Assembly: GCF_030409305.1 (NCBI RefSeq)
Contig: NZ_JAUFPQ010000018.1
Span: 186,001-250,000, forward strand
Source: Halomonas maura
Lineage (GTDB): Bacteria > Pseudomonadota > Gammaproteobacteria > Pseudomonadales > Halomonadaceae
Length of the DNA: 64,000 nucleotides
Direction: 5' to 3'
Shown here: one piece after another, positions 24,302 through 36,523 of the stretch
Position numbering within the stretch: position 1 is the first letter of the stretch
How the letters are laid out: each line of letters starts with the position of its first letter
The notes under the pieces: generated by a model
Told to the model about the DNA's origin: nothing
Seen by the model: the letters and a program-made list of their open reading frames with translations, nothing else
The model's database searches: none
Position numbers and translations under genes: made by a program

Positions 24302-26586
24302 GGTGATCTCCTCGCGTCGCCATCGGGGGCGTGCGTTGCGGCCTCGACTGGCGTCGGGGTAGGGCTCCCAAGCCCGGCCAGAAGTGCGAGGGCTTGTTGG
24401 CGGGCCCGATGGGCGACGGGCGCCGGGGCCAGTGTCTCGGCCGCCCGGACATGGGCGGTGCTGCCCGCAGTATCGCCCAGGACGTGCCGCGCGCGGGCCA
24501 GCACGCCATGGGCCAGCAGCGTCTCGCTGTCGCGTTCCAGCGCCTGGGCATTGGCCAGCGCCTCCTCGGCGGCGAGGCTCGCCTCGCTGGGGCGTCCCCG
24601 GGCCAGGTGCAGCAGCGCCGCCCGGTTCAGCACCCAGGCCAGCCGATGCTTGGCATCGGCATCGCGCAGGGTCGGCAGGGCGGCCGTCAGGGGGAGCGGC
24701 TCATCCTCCTCGGCCAGCCGGCACAGGGCCTCGGCGGCATGGGCGAAGGGACCCTCGCTGCCGCCGCGCAGGCGATCGCCCAGGGCGACGAGGGCCTGGC
24801 AGCGCTGTCGCGCCGTCAGGTAGTGGTGTGTGTCCACCGCCATCATCATCAGGTACTCGTTGGCCTGGAACTCGCCGAGGTGGTCGCCGCCGGCCTTGCA
24901 CAGGGTTCGCGCCTCCTGGAAGGCCGCTTCCGCGTCCGTCGCCCGGGCGTCGTGCCAGGCCAGCAGCCCCCGTGCCAGTGACATCGCCGGGTGGGCGAGG
25001 TGATGCCGCGCGGCGCGCTCCTCGGCACTGGCCAGCAGGGTCCTGGCCTGGTCCAGGTCGCGTTCCAGCATGGCCAGGCAGCGAGCCGTCTCGGCCATGG
25101 CGATGACCTGCTCGGGATCCTCGGCGCTGCGGGTCACGCGCTCCGACTGCAGGGACTCTTCGCGGGCATGGGTCCACTGGCCGTGGGCCCAGCGCAGGTG
25201 ACTGGCCAGGTGATAGCCGAGACGGGCGTGGGCCAGGTCGCCATGCTCGAGGGCCTGTTCGGCGAGCCTCACCAGCTCCTCGGCGGCCGCCTGCCAGTCC
25301 GCCGGTGGGGCGGCGCCCAGCAGCACCGCCTGGAGATCGAGCAGCAGGCAGACGCGACGCCGGCCATGCAGGCTCTCGGCCAGTGCCAGGCCCCGCCGGG
25401 CCAGGCGCAGGGCCTCGTCGTTGGCGAAGAAGCGCAGGCAGAGTCGGCCGGCGGTCACCAGGGCCTCGGCGGCCAGCGCCGGATCGCCGCTGCGCTGGGC
25501 GTGATGGGCGAGCTCGGCGGCGTCATCGAGGTCGTGGATGGTTGCCTCAACCAGCTGCTGGGCGATGCTGCGGTGCATGACCTGGCGTTTTGCCGGCGAA
25601 ATGCTCGCGTAGAGGCGGGCGACCAGGTCATCGTCGGCAAGGCAGAGGCCATGCTCGCTGGTGGCCAGCAGCCCGAGGTGCTCGGCGGCTTCCAGGGCCA
25701 GGCCGATCCGGTGGCTGTCCAGGCCACTGTAGCGAGCCAGGGCGCCCGTGTCGGGGCAGCGGCCGAGCAGCGAGGCCCACTGCAGCAGATTCCGGGTGTC
25801 GGGGGCGAGTCCCGCCAGGGTCTCGGCCGAGCCGGCCGCCGGCGAGGGGGACGCCGGCGGCGTGACCGGCACCGGTTGGCGCCTGGCCGCCGGCAGCACC
25901 CCGGCGACGGGCAGGCCCGCCTCCTTGAGCAGGCGCATGCCGAGCTGGTACTGCTGCTCGGCCTCCCGAGGGCGGTGCAGGGCCTGGAGCAGGCGCACCA
26001 GCCGGACCCGTGCCGACTCGTCGAAGGGTGCCAGCCGAACCAGGGCCCGGGCGTGGGGCAGGGCGTGTTCGGAAGCGTCGCCGAGCCGATCCACCAGCGA
26101 CCAGAGCAGCCGCGACTGGGCGCGCATGGCACCCTCCCGCTCGGCCAGGCACCAGCCGTGGAAATCATGCAGGTTGGGCAGCTCCAGGCCCTCCAGGAGG
26201 GGGCCTCGGTAGCGGGCGGCGGTGGCCTCCAGGCAGGCGAGGTCGGCGTCCGGGAGCTCCCGGTCGACCAGGCGGTGCAGCCGCAGCACATCCACGTCCA
26301 GGTCCTCGAGATCCAGGCCGACCGTCAGGCGATTGGCGACCAGGCGCACCCTGTCCGGCGTATCCACCAGGCGGCGCAACTTGGAGAGGCTCCAGCGCAG
26401 CGAGCCGCGAGGGTCGTCGGGACGCTCCCAGAACAGCTCGCAGAGATGGTCGCGGCTGATCGGGCGGACGTGGAGGGCGAGGTAGGCCAGCAGGGCGCGG
26501 GTCTTCCTCGAGGGAGGCAACGACATCGGGCGGTCGTCGTGCAGGACCTCGAGGTCGCCCAGCAGGTTGAGGGTCAAGGCGCACAT
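24298..26586 (-). CDS. BTAD/TPR transcriptional regulator (SARP-like)
   Basis: A 762-residue protein. Residues 1-95 form a winged-helix DNA-binding domain (LTLNLLGDLEV start, SRKTRALLAYLALHVRPISRDHLCELFWE). A bacterial transcriptional activation domain covers residues about 100-235. The remaining 500 residues are TPR-like helices (ALARRGLALAESLHGRR and others). No P-loop ATPase is present between them, unlike larger SARP/LAL regulators. ATG 26586 fits the domain start; an in-frame extension to 26751 is low-complexity Arg/Pro sequence and is rejected. It probably controls this operon and the divergent gene at 26843. Confidence 0.75.
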   Translation of the reverse strand: MCALTLNLLGDLEVLHDDRPMSLPPSRKTRALLAYLALHVRPISRDHLCELFWERPDDPRGSLRWSLSKLRRLVDTPDRVRLVANRLTVGLDLEDLDVDVLRLHRLVDRELPDADLACLEATAARYRGPLLEGLELPNLHDFHGWCLAEREGAMRAQSRLLWSLVDRLGDASEHALPHARALVRLAPFDESARVRLVRLLQALHRPREAEQQYQLGMRLLKEAGLPVAGVLPAARRQPVPVTPPASPSPAAGSAETLAGLAPDTRNLLQWASLLGRCPDTGALARYSGLDSHRIGLALEAAEHLGLLATSEHGLCLADDDLVARLYASISPAKRQVMHRSIAQQLVEATIHDLDDAAELAHHAQRSGDPALAAEALVTAGRLCLRFFANDEALRLARRGLALAESLHGRRRVCLLLDLQAVLLGAAPPADWQAAAEELVRLAEQALEHGDLAHARLGYHLASHLRWAHGQWTHAREESLQSERVTRSAEDPEQVIAMAETARCLAMLERDLDQARTLLASAEERAARHHLAHPAMSLARGLLAWHDARATDAEAAFQEARTLCKAGGDHLGEFQANEYLMMMAVDTHHYLTARQRCQALVALGDRLRGGSEGPFAHAAEALCRLAEEDEPLPLTAALPTLRDADAKHRLAWVLNRAALLHLARGRPSEASLAAEEALANAQALERDSETLLAHGVLARARHVLGDTAGSTAHVRAAETLAPAPVAHRARQQALALLAGLGSPTPTPVEAATHAPDGDARRSP

Positions 26587-26842
26587 GGCATGTCCCGGGC
26601 GGCTGGCCGATGCCAGTCGTGACGCCTTCAGTATAGTCCGGCGCGCCTCGCCCCCCCGCGCGTTTCGTCGGGGTGGACGACGCGGGGGCACACGAAATAC
26701 CACGCTGGGTTCCACGCCGGCTTCCTCGCCATGGGGCGATGCTTCCGGCATCGAGTGTCACATCCGCCGGGGACTCGATTCCCCGGGCTCGATCCGGGCC
26801 CGCCTGTCGGCCCGGGCTCCCCGACAATCTGGAGATCCGGTC

Positions 26843-27475
26843 ATGAGCTATATCGAGACGATCGCCCCGGAAGAGGCCGAGGGCGAGGTGCTGGCGATGT
26901 ACCAGCGTCAGCAGGCGCACTTCGGCTACCTGCCCAACTATGCCCGGGTGTTCAGCCACCGCCCGGACGTGATGGCGAGCTGGGCGAGCCTGCTGGCGAG
27001 CATCCGGCGCCATGTCGAGCCGCGTCGCTTCGAACTGGTCACGCTGGCCGCCGCCCAGGCCCTGGGCAACAGCTACTGCGCCCTGGCCCATGCCCGGGCG
27101 CTTGGCGAGTTGCTGGGCATGGACGCCGCCCGTGATCTGGTGGCCGGTAAGGCGGGCACCCTGAGCGACGCGGAAAGCGCGATGATGGCCTTCGCCCGCA
27201 AGGTCGCCTGCGAGGCCCCGGCGGTGACCGCCGAGGATGTCGAGGGCCTGCGCGACCACGGGCTCGGCGACGACGAGATCTTCGACATCGTCGCCGTGGC
27301 GGCGGCCCGGGCCTTCTTCACGCGGATCCTCGATGGCCTCGGCACCGAGCCGGATTCGGCCTATCGTTCGCTTCCCGCCGAGCTGCTCGGGGCGCTCACC
27401 GTCGGTCGCCCCATCGCCAGGGTGGAGACCGGCGATGCGATCCCTCACCGATCTGACCCTGTGGAATCCCCATAA
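26843..27475 (+). CDS. Carboxymuconolactone decarboxylase/AhpD-like peroxidase-related protein
   Basis: A 210-residue AhpD-fold protein. The segment ALGNSYCALAHARAL holds the conserved Cys and His of the CMD family (SYCxxAH form), with only one Cys rather than the CxxC of AhpD. Flanking segments (YVLPNYA-like GYLPNYARVFSHRPDVM) are typical of the 'uncharacterised peroxidase-related enzyme' group. A GGAGA site at 26831 precedes ATG 26843. It is divergent from the BTAD regulator across about 256 bases and is probably its target. Confidence 0.8.
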   Translation: MSYIETIAPEEAEGEVLAMYQRQQAHFGYLPNYARVFSHRPDVMASWASLLASIRRHVEPRRFELVTLAAAQALGNSYCALAHARALGELLGMDAARDLVAGKAGTLSDAESAMMAFARKVACEAPAVTAEDVEGLRDHGLGDDEIFDIVAVAAARAFFTRILDGLGTEPDSAYRSLPAELLGALTVGRPIARVETGDAIPHRSDPVESP

Positions 27476-27677
27476 ACATGGCTGAATATCAAGCCGTTGC
27501 GGAATGGTCGGTGGCTGGTTGCCGGAGCCGATCCAGCCGCCGGGCTCTGGTCTGCATGGCACTTGCGTAAGGCACAAGATGTCGATATTCGCCAAGCGGA
27601 GTCGCATTCGAGCCTCTGGCTGCAAAGCGAAGCATACTGAATTTGACGATGGCCGCTGGTGTTCAATACTTACCAAT

Positions 27678-27691
27678 AGACCGGTCGGTCT
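27678..27691. promoter_or_regulatory. Probable TetR/NemR operator
   Basis: AGACCGGTCGGTCT, with AGACC and GGTCT arms and a four-base centre, lies 13 bases before the TetR gene. It matches the known NemR-type box (AGACC-N4-GGTCT). This implies that the regulator represses itself and perhaps the downstream globin gene. Confidence 0.7.
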
Positions 27692-27704
27692 GGAAGGATG
27701 TGTG

Positions 27705-28280
27705 ATGACGCATATGACGAAGGAGCGGCTACTCGAGTCGGGGCTCGGCATGTTGCTGGAACGCGGATACAACGACCTGGGGATGCAGGCGCTGTTGGAG
27801 GCGACGGGGACACCGAAGGGGTCTTTCTATCACCACTTCCGCAGCAAGGAGGACTTCACCCTCCAGGTCATCGACCGTTACATGGCGGAAGTTCACCGGG
27901 GACTGGATCACTCCTTGGGCAATACGTCCCTGCCGCCCGTGGAGCGGGTGCGCCTGTTCTTCGAGTTGTCGCAGGAAAAGTATCGCCAGGAAGGCTACTT
28001 GGGCTGCCTGCTCGGTGGGGTCGGCCAGGAACTGTCCGGGGTCAACGAGACGTTCCGGCGCAAGATCGAGTCCTGCTTCACCGCTATTGCCACACGGATC
28101 GCTGGTTGCCTGGAAGAGGCCCAGCAGCGGGGTGAGCTGCCGCCGGAGAAGGATCCCCGGCAGATGGCGGACCTCCTGGTGGATTGCTGGGAGGGCGCCG
28201 CCCTGCGCAGTCGTTTGCGCCGCGATCCCGGTCCGCTCGGGACCATGCTCGACTTCTATTTCTCGGCCGCGATCCGATAA
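27705..28280 (+). CDS. NemR-like TetR-family repressor
   Basis: A 191-residue TetR regulator. The HTH (ALLEATGTPKGSFYHHFRSKEDF) and the following GYLGCLLGG segment resemble NemR, where the Cys at this place senses quinones, aldehydes and bleach. ATG 27705 is chosen for its GGAAGG site, and because the HTH begins about ten residues later; the frame upstream is open but lacks family sequence. Its operator-like palindrome lies in its own promoter. The truncated globin gene 123 bases downstream is a likely regulon member. Confidence 0.85.
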   Translation: MTHMTKERLLESGLGMLLERGYNDLGMQALLEATGTPKGSFYHHFRSKEDFTLQVIDRYMAEVHRGLDHSLGNTSLPPVERVRLFFELSQEKYRQEGYLGCLLGGVGQELSGVNETFRRKIESCFTAIATRIAGCLEEAQQRGELPPEKDPRQMADLLVDCWEGAALRSRLRRDPGPLGTMLDFYFSAAIR

Positions 28281-28403
28281 GTCGTTGGTTGGGGGGCTAG
28301 GAGGCGAGGGGGCCTGATCCAACCGGTCCATTCCGGACGGTGTCTCGAACCGTCCCTCACCAGTGACAAGGGTCGGTAACATGGCCGGCCTGGGAGGTGT
28401 GAA

Positions 28404-28781
28404 ATGACTAGTGCAACCCTCTACGAGCGCCTGGGGGGCGAGCGCGGCATAGCTGCCCTGGTCGAGGATATCGTGGCGGCCCATATGCAGAACCCGCGGA
28501 TCCAGGCACGTTTTCTGCCCTATCGAGAGGACCCGGCGCATCTGGAGGAGGTGAAGGGCCACCTGCGCGACTTCCTTTCCTCCGGCAGCGGTGGGCCCCA
28601 AGAGTATCGCGGGCAGAGCATGCCCGAGGCCCACCGCGGCATGAACATCAATGAGGTGGAATACCTGGCCGCCGTTGACGATATCCTGGACGTCCTCGAT
28701 CGTCACGGCATCGACCCGCAAACGCGCCTGGAAGTGCTCGGCATTGCCTATTCGCTGAAAGGGGAAATCATGTACGTCTGA
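28404..28781 (+). CDS. Group 1 truncated haemoglobin
   Basis: A 125-residue 2-on-2 globin (TLYERLGGERGIAALVEDI start; MPEAHRGMNI holds the proximal His). Truncated globins bind oxygen and nitric oxide and often detoxify NO. It is followed by a strong hairpin and converges with acoR. It may be cotranscribed with the TetR gene or have its own promoter in the 123-base gap. Confidence 0.85.
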   Translation: MTSATLYERLGGERGIAALVEDIVAAHMQNPRIQARFLPYREDPAHLEEVKGHLRDFLSSGSGGPQEYRGQSMPEAHRGMNINEVEYLAAVDDILDVLDRHGIDPQTRLEVLGIAYSLKGEIMYV

Positions 28782-28812
28782 ATCGGAGAGACTGGCCAAT
28801 CCAGCTTTCATA

Positions 28813-28843
28813 CCACCGCCCGGGGACGTGTCCTCGGGCGGTG

Positions 28844-28844
<1 letters not shown>
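28813..28844. terminator. Hairpin between convergent globin and acoR genes
   Basis: ACCGCCCG (from 28813) pairs with CGGGCGGT (to 28842), and the stem can be extended inward. Its place between two convergent genes suggests a two-way terminator, although T-runs are lacking. Confidence 0.6.
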
Positions 28845-30838
<1,994 letters not shown>

Positions 30839-30870
30839 GGCCTTTCGTCGGCATACCGGCGTGGCATGGT

Positions 30871-30908
<38 letters not shown>

Positions 30909-30963
30909 GTCCTTCAAGGTACGACCCCGGGAAGTCCCCGAAGATGCGACCTTGGTATCCCCC

Positions 30964-30977
30964 GTTACAGCTGTAAC
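30964..30977. promoter_or_regulatory. Perfect 14-bp palindrome, candidate activator site
   Basis: GTTACAGCTGTAAC lies about 140 bases upstream of the -24 element of the sigma-54 promoter, the usual distance for an enhancer. A related half TGTAAAC follows at 30984. AcoR is the natural candidate binder. Confidence 0.5.
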
Positions 30978-31112
30978 GCGGCCTGTAAACGCCCTTGTCA
31001 CGTTCAGTGTAATCCCCGCCGTTCCACTTGCCCCCGCGGCTGTCCTTTCTGTCCCCCTGTCTGTGAATATTCTCCATCCATAACAAAGAGTTGCCGTCTA
31101 ACTGGTCTGTTC

Positions 31113-31127
31113 TGGCACGAAAGCTGC
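31113..31127 (+). promoter_or_regulatory. Sigma-54 (-24/-12) promoter of the acetoin operon
   Basis: TGGCACGAAAGCTGC has GG and GC separated by exactly ten bases, with the full TGGCAC -24 block. It lies 83 bases before the first gene of the operon and faces it. Together with the AcoR activator this makes sigma-54 control very likely. Confidence 0.85.
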
Positions 31128-31209
31128 CAGGGAGGGGTGTGCGGCCGAGAGGCCGCCCTGGCTGACCACAAGCGCTATGAGTGCGTCGCACAACAACAGG
31201 AGCCATGCC

Positions 31210-31728
31210 ATGACGACTTCCCCCAAGACGACACTGCTCAGCCGGCGTCGCTTCCTCAGCCTCTCCGGGCAGGGCGCGCTGCTCGCCGGCGGCCTGGCGC
31301 TCGGCGCCGGTGGCTTGTGGCCGCGCTGGGCCCTGGCCGAGCCCGACCTGGCCGCCGGCCTGCTGCGCATGGGGCGCGACATCTACCCCCACGAGGCCAT
31401 CGCCGACCGCTACTACCTGATGCCCCTCGAGCCGCTGCTGGAAAGCGACCGGGCGCTGATCGCCGACGGCCTCGCCGACCTCGACCGCCGCGCCCGCCAG
31501 GCCCATGGCAAGCGCTACGGCGACCTCGAGCGCGAGGACGACCGGGTGGCGCTGCTGCGCGAGATCGAGGACGGCGACTTCTTCCAGACGGTCCGCAACA
31601 CCCTGGTGGTGGGGCTCTACGACAACCCCGAGCTGTGGCAGCCGCATTTCGGCTACGAGGGGGCGTCCTGGCAGCAGGGCGGCTACCTGCACCGTGGCTT
31701 CGACGACCTGGTGATCGACTGGCTTTAA
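31210..31728 (+). CDS. Tat-exported small subunit of a GMC dehydrogenase (gluconate 2-dehydrogenase subunit 3-like)
   Basis: A 172-residue protein with a twin-arginine signal (SRRRFLSLSGQGALLAGG) and a C-terminal segment (FFQTVRNTLVVGLYDNP, GYLHRGFDDL) typical of gluconate 2-dehydrogenase subunit 3. Such subunits carry the folded FAD subunit across the membrane. CAGGAG (31197-31202) sets ATG 31210 as start. It is the first gene of the operon; the large subunit follows 45 bases later. Confidence 0.8.
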   Translation: MTTSPKTTLLSRRRFLSLSGQGALLAGGLALGAGGLWPRWALAEPDLAAGLLRMGRDIYPHEAIADRYYLMPLEPLLESDRALIADGLADLDRRARQAHGKRYGDLEREDDRVALLREIEDGDFFQTVRNTLVVGLYDNPELWQPHFGYEGASWQQGGYLHRGFDDLVIDWL

Positions 31729-31773
31729 GGGCGCCGGCCACCGACAAGCACAACGACAACGAGGAGACACGCC

Positions 31774-33354
31774 ATGACGACCCGTTTCGCCCATGACGAC
31801 GACGGTGTGGTGGTGATCATCGGCTCCGGTGCCGGGGGCGGCACCCTGGCCCACGCGCTCGCCAGGAAGGGCATCAAGAGCGTGGTGCTGGAGGCCGGCA
31901 AGCGCTACCAGATGAACGACATCGAGAACGACGAGTGGGAGATGTTCAAGAAGATCTCCTGGCTCGACGAGCGCATCACCGCCGGACCCCGGCAGCTCAC
32001 CGAGACCTTCCCCGGCCTGCCGGCCTGGATCGTCAAGGGGGTGGGCGGCAGTACCATCCACTGGGCCGGTGTCTCGCTGCGCTTCCAGCCCCATGAGTTC
32101 CGGCTGCACAGCGAGGTCGGCGACATCCAGGGCGCCAACCTGCTGGACTGGCCGCTCTCCTACGAGGAGCTCGAGCCCTACTACGTGCAGGCCGAGCGCC
32201 ACATGGGGGTGACCGGTGACTCCACCGGCATGCCCTACCACCAGTGGAACAACAACTTCAAGGTCCTGGCCGCCGGCGCCGAGCGCGTCGGCTATACCCA
32301 GCTGCGCGCCGGGCCCATGGCCATCAATACCGAGGAATACGATGACCGCGCGCGCTGCATGCAGGCCGGCTTCTGCATGCAGGGCTGCCGCTTCGGCGCC
32401 AAGTGGTCGACCATGTACACCGACATCCCCCGTGCCGAGGCCACCGGCCTTTGCGAGGTGCGCCCGCGCTCCATGGCCCTCACGATCGAGCACGATGACC
32501 AGGGGCGCGCCACCGCGGTGGTCTATGCCGACGGCGACGGCAATCGGCATCGCCAGCGCGCCCGGGCGGTGTGCGTGGCCGGCAACTCCATCGAGTCGCC
32601 GCGGCTGCTGTTGAACTCGCACTCGTCGCTGTTCCCCGAGGGCCTGGCCAACTCCTCCGGGCAGGTGGGGCGCAACTACATGACCCACGCCACCAGCTGC
32701 ATCTTCGGCGTGATGCCGGGGCCCGTGCACATGCACCGGGGCACCACCTTCGCCGGCATCATCTCCGACGAGGCCCGCCTCGACCGCTCCCGGGGCTTCG
32801 TCGGCGGCTACAACCTGGAGGTGATGTCGCTGGGCGTGCCGTTCTTCGCCAAGTTCATGGACCCCACCCACGCCGGCTGGGGGCGTGACATCACCAGTGC
32901 CCTGGACAAGTACGACCACCTCTCCGGGGTATGGATCTGCGGCGAGGACCTGCCGGTGGAGGCCAACGGCATCAGCCTCCACGACACCCGCAAGGACCAG
33001 CACGGCCTGCCGGTGCCGATCGTCTACAAGGGCGACCACCCCAACGACGAGGCGCTGCGCCGCCACGGCGAGCAGCAGGCCACCAGGTGCTACGAGGCGG
33101 CCGGGGCCGAGCGCATCTTCCACGTGCCGGACTTCCCCACCAGCCACAACGTGGGCACCAACCGCATGAGCGCGCGGCCTGCCGACGGCGTGGTCAACAA
33201 GTGGGGCCAGACCCACGACATCGACAACCTGTTCGTCTCCGATGGCAGCCAGTTCACCTCGAGCGGCGCCGAGAACCCGACCCTGACCATCGTCGCCCTG
33301 GCGCTGCGCCAGGCCGACCACATCGCTGCGCGCATGCAGCGCCGCGAACTCTGA
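31774..33354 (+). CDS. GMC-family FAD-dependent dehydrogenase, large subunit
   Basis: A 526-residue GMC oxidoreductase. The FAD motif VVIIGSGAGGGTLAHAL is near residue 12. KGVGGSTIHWAGV and the C-terminal SHNVGTNRMS, which holds a catalytic His, are characteristic of the gluconate/sorbitol dehydrogenase large subunits. It lacks its own signal and presumably travels with the Tat-marked small subunit. The substrate in this operon may be butanediol, acetoin or a related alcohol (inference). No cytochrome subunit is encoded beside it. Confidence 0.85.
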   Translation: MTTRFAHDDDGVVVIIGSGAGGGTLAHALARKGIKSVVLEAGKRYQMNDIENDEWEMFKKISWLDERITAGPRQLTETFPGLPAWIVKGVGGSTIHWAGVSLRFQPHEFRLHSEVGDIQGANLLDWPLSYEELEPYYVQAERHMGVTGDSTGMPYHQWNNNFKVLAAGAERVGYTQLRAGPMAINTEEYDDRARCMQAGFCMQGCRFGAKWSTMYTDIPRAEATGLCEVRPRSMALTIEHDDQGRATAVVYADGDGNRHRQRARAVCVAGNSIESPRLLLNSHSSLFPEGLANSSGQVGRNYMTHATSCIFGVMPGPVHMHRGTTFAGIISDEARLDRSRGFVGGYNLEVMSLGVPFFAKFMDPTHAGWGRDITSALDKYDHLSGVWICGEDLPVEANGISLHDTRKDQHGLPVPIVYKGDHPNDEALRRHGEQQATRCYEAAGAERIFHVPDFPTSHNVGTNRMSARPADGVVNKWGQTHDIDNLFVSDGSQFTSSGAENPTLTIVALALRQADHIAARMQRREL

Positions 33355-33368
33355 GCGGAGGAATCCCC

Positions 33369-34355
33369 ATGCAACCGACCCGCGACCAACGGCTGTGGAT
33401 GTATCGCCAGATGGTGACCAGCCGCTACCTCGAGGAGCGCATCGAGACGCTCTACATGGAAGGCAAGACGCCGGTGTTCAACATGGCCAAGGGGCCGATT
33501 CCCGGCGAGATGCACCTCTCCAATGGCCAGGAGCCCTGCGCGGTGGGCGTCTGCGCCCACCTGGGCCCCGAGGACATCGTCACCGCCACCCACCGACCGC
33601 ACCACATCGCCGTGGCCAAGGGCGTCGACCTGGACGCCATGGTCGCCGAGATCTTCGGCAAGGCCACCGGCCTCGCCGGCGGGCGCGGCGGCCACATGCA
33701 CCTCTTCGACGAGGCCGTGAACTTCTCCTGCTCGGGGATCATCGGCGAGGGCCTGGGCCCGGCGGTGGGCGCGGCGCTTTCCAGGAAAATGCAAGGAAAA
33801 TCGGGAGTTGCAGTGGCCTTTATGGGGGAGGGCGCCGCGAACCAGGGCGCCTTCCACGAGGCGCTGAACCTGGCCGCCGTCTGGCAGCTGCCGGTGGTCT
33901 TCGTCATCGAGGACAACGCCTGGGGCATCTCGGTGGCCAAGCAGGCCTCCACCGCCGTGCCGCGTAACGACAGCCGCGCGGCGGCCTATGCCATGCCGGG
34001 TCATCACGTGGCCGACAACGATGTGGACGGCGTCTTCGCCGCGGCCGGCGAGGCCATCGCCCGGGCCCGGGAGGGCCAGGGACCCAGCCTGATCGAGATC
34101 GAGACCGCACGGCTGGCCGGCCACTTCATGGGTGACGGCGAGGACTACCGGCCCGAGGGCGAGAAGGCGGGCCTGCAGAGCCGCGATCCCATCCCGCGCT
34201 ACCGGTCGGCGCTGCTCGAGGCCGGGCTGCTCGACGCGGCCGCCGACGCCGGCCTGGTCGACGAGGCCCACGAGCGCGTCGAGGCGGCGATCCGCTTCGC
34301 CCAGGACAGCGAGTTCCTGCCCCCGGAGGCGGCGCTGGAGAGCGTCTTCGTCTGA
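33369..34355 (+). CDS. acoA: Acetoin/2-oxoacid dehydrogenase E1 alpha subunit
   Basis: A 328-residue thiamine-diphosphate enzyme subunit. The ThDP motif runs from MGEGAANQGAFHEALN to VIEDNAWG. The loop GRGGHMHLFD and the MYRQMVTSRYLEERI start are typical of E1 alpha. With the beta subunit it cleaves acetoin (or a 2-oxoacid) and passes the acyl group to E2. ATG 33369 matches the family start; the frame is open upstream inside the GMC gene, but that part is not coding. The acetoin substrate is inferred from the neighbouring butanediol dehydrogenase and AcoR. Confidence 0.85.
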   Translation: MQPTRDQRLWMYRQMVTSRYLEERIETLYMEGKTPVFNMAKGPIPGEMHLSNGQEPCAVGVCAHLGPEDIVTATHRPHHIAVAKGVDLDAMVAEIFGKATGLAGGRGGHMHLFDEAVNFSCSGIIGEGLGPAVGAALSRKMQGKSGVAVAFMGEGAANQGAFHEALNLAAVWQLPVVFVIEDNAWGISVAKQASTAVPRNDSRAAAYAMPGHHVADNDVDGVFAAAGEAIARAREGQGPSLIEIETARLAGHFMGDGEDYRPEGEKAGLQSRDPIPRYRSALLEAGLLDAAADAGLVDEAHERVEAAIRFAQDSEFLPPEAALESVFV

Positions 34356-34398
34356 CGCCTCTCACCATGAATCCACAACAACAACCAGGAGCAATGCC

Positions 34399-35466
34399 AT
34401 GAACACGATGCAAGCAGCGGTCTGGCACGGCCGCCAGGACGTGCGACTCGAGACGGTGCCGCGGCCCACGGCCCCGGCGGCCGGCTGGGTGACGGTGCGG
34501 GTCCACTGGTGCGGGATCTGCGGCTCCGACCTCCACGAGTACCTGGCCGGGCCGGTGTTCATCCCGGTGGACGCCCCGCACCCGCTCACCGGGGTGCAGG
34601 GACAGTGCATCCTCGGCCACGAGTTCTGCGGCGAGATCGTCGCCGTGGGCGAGGGCGTCGAGGGGCTCGCCGCCGGGGAGCGGGTCGCCGCGGATGCCTG
34701 CCAGCACTGCGGCGAGTGCACCTACTGCCGGGAAGGCCGCTTCAACCTCTGCGAGCGGCTGGCCTTCACCGGGCTGATGAACGACGGCGCCTTCGCCGAG
34801 TTCGTCAACGTGCCCGCCGACGTCATCTATCCGCTGCCCGAGGACTTTCCCATGGAGGCCGGGGCGCTGATCGAGCCCCTGGCGGTGGGCATGCACGCCG
34901 TGCGCAAGGCTGGCCGAGTGGCGGGCCGCACCCTGGTGGTGGTCGGGGCCGGCACCATCGGCCTGTGCACCATCCTCTGTGCCCGGGCCGAGGGGGCCGA
35001 GCGGATCGTCGTCCTGGAGATGTCGGCGGCCCGCAAGGCCAAGGCCCTGGAGGTGGGCGCGGACCTGGTGCTCGATCCCGGCGAGTGCGACCCCATCGCC
35101 GAGATTCAGGCCCTCACCGGCGGCCTTGGCGCCGAGCTGGCCTTCGAGTGCATCGGCCACAAGGACACCGCCAAGCTCGCCATCGACAGCGTGCGCAAGG
35201 CCGGCCGGGTGGTGATGGTGGGCATCTTCGAGGAGCCCAGCGCCTACAACTTCTTCGAGCTGGTGGCCACCGAGAAGGAGGTGGTCGGCTCGCTGGCCTA
35301 CAGCGGCGAGTTCGCCGACGTGATTCGCCGCATCGACGAGGGGGCGATCGACGTGGCGCCCCTGATCACCGGCCGCATCCGCCTGCCCGAGATCATCGAC
35401 AAGGGCTTCGAGGAGCTGGTCCACCGCAAGGACCAGAACGTCAAGATCATCGTCCAGCCCGCCTGA
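34399..35466 (+). CDS. Zinc-dependent 2,3-butanediol dehydrogenase
   Basis: A 355-residue medium-chain dehydrogenase. WCGICGSDLHEY and GHEFCGEIVAVGEGVEG give the catalytic zinc ligands; the Cys-rich block CQHCGECTYCREGRFNLC holds structural zinc. VVGAGTIGLCTIL is the NAD-binding loop. The overall pattern resembles (R,R)-butanediol dehydrogenases. It would make acetoin for the neighbouring E1/E2 proteins. Its insertion between the E1 alpha and beta genes is unusual. Confidence 0.85.
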   Translation: MNTMQAAVWHGRQDVRLETVPRPTAPAAGWVTVRVHWCGICGSDLHEYLAGPVFIPVDAPHPLTGVQGQCILGHEFCGEIVAVGEGVEGLAAGERVAADACQHCGECTYCREGRFNLCERLAFTGLMNDGAFAEFVNVPADVIYPLPEDFPMEAGALIEPLAVGMHAVRKAGRVAGRTLVVVGAGTIGLCTILCARAEGAERIVVLEMSAARKAKALEVGADLVLDPGECDPIAEIQALTGGLGAELAFECIGHKDTAKLAIDSVRKAGRVVMVGIFEEPSAYNFFELVATEKEVVGSLAYSGEFADVIRRIDEGAIDVAPLITGRIRLPEIIDKGFEELVHRKDQNVKIIVQPA

Positions 35467-35500
35467 GGCGGGCCGCGACGCCACCATCGAGGTGAACGAC

Positions 35501-36522
<1,022 letters not shown>

Positions 36523-36523
<1 letters not shown>

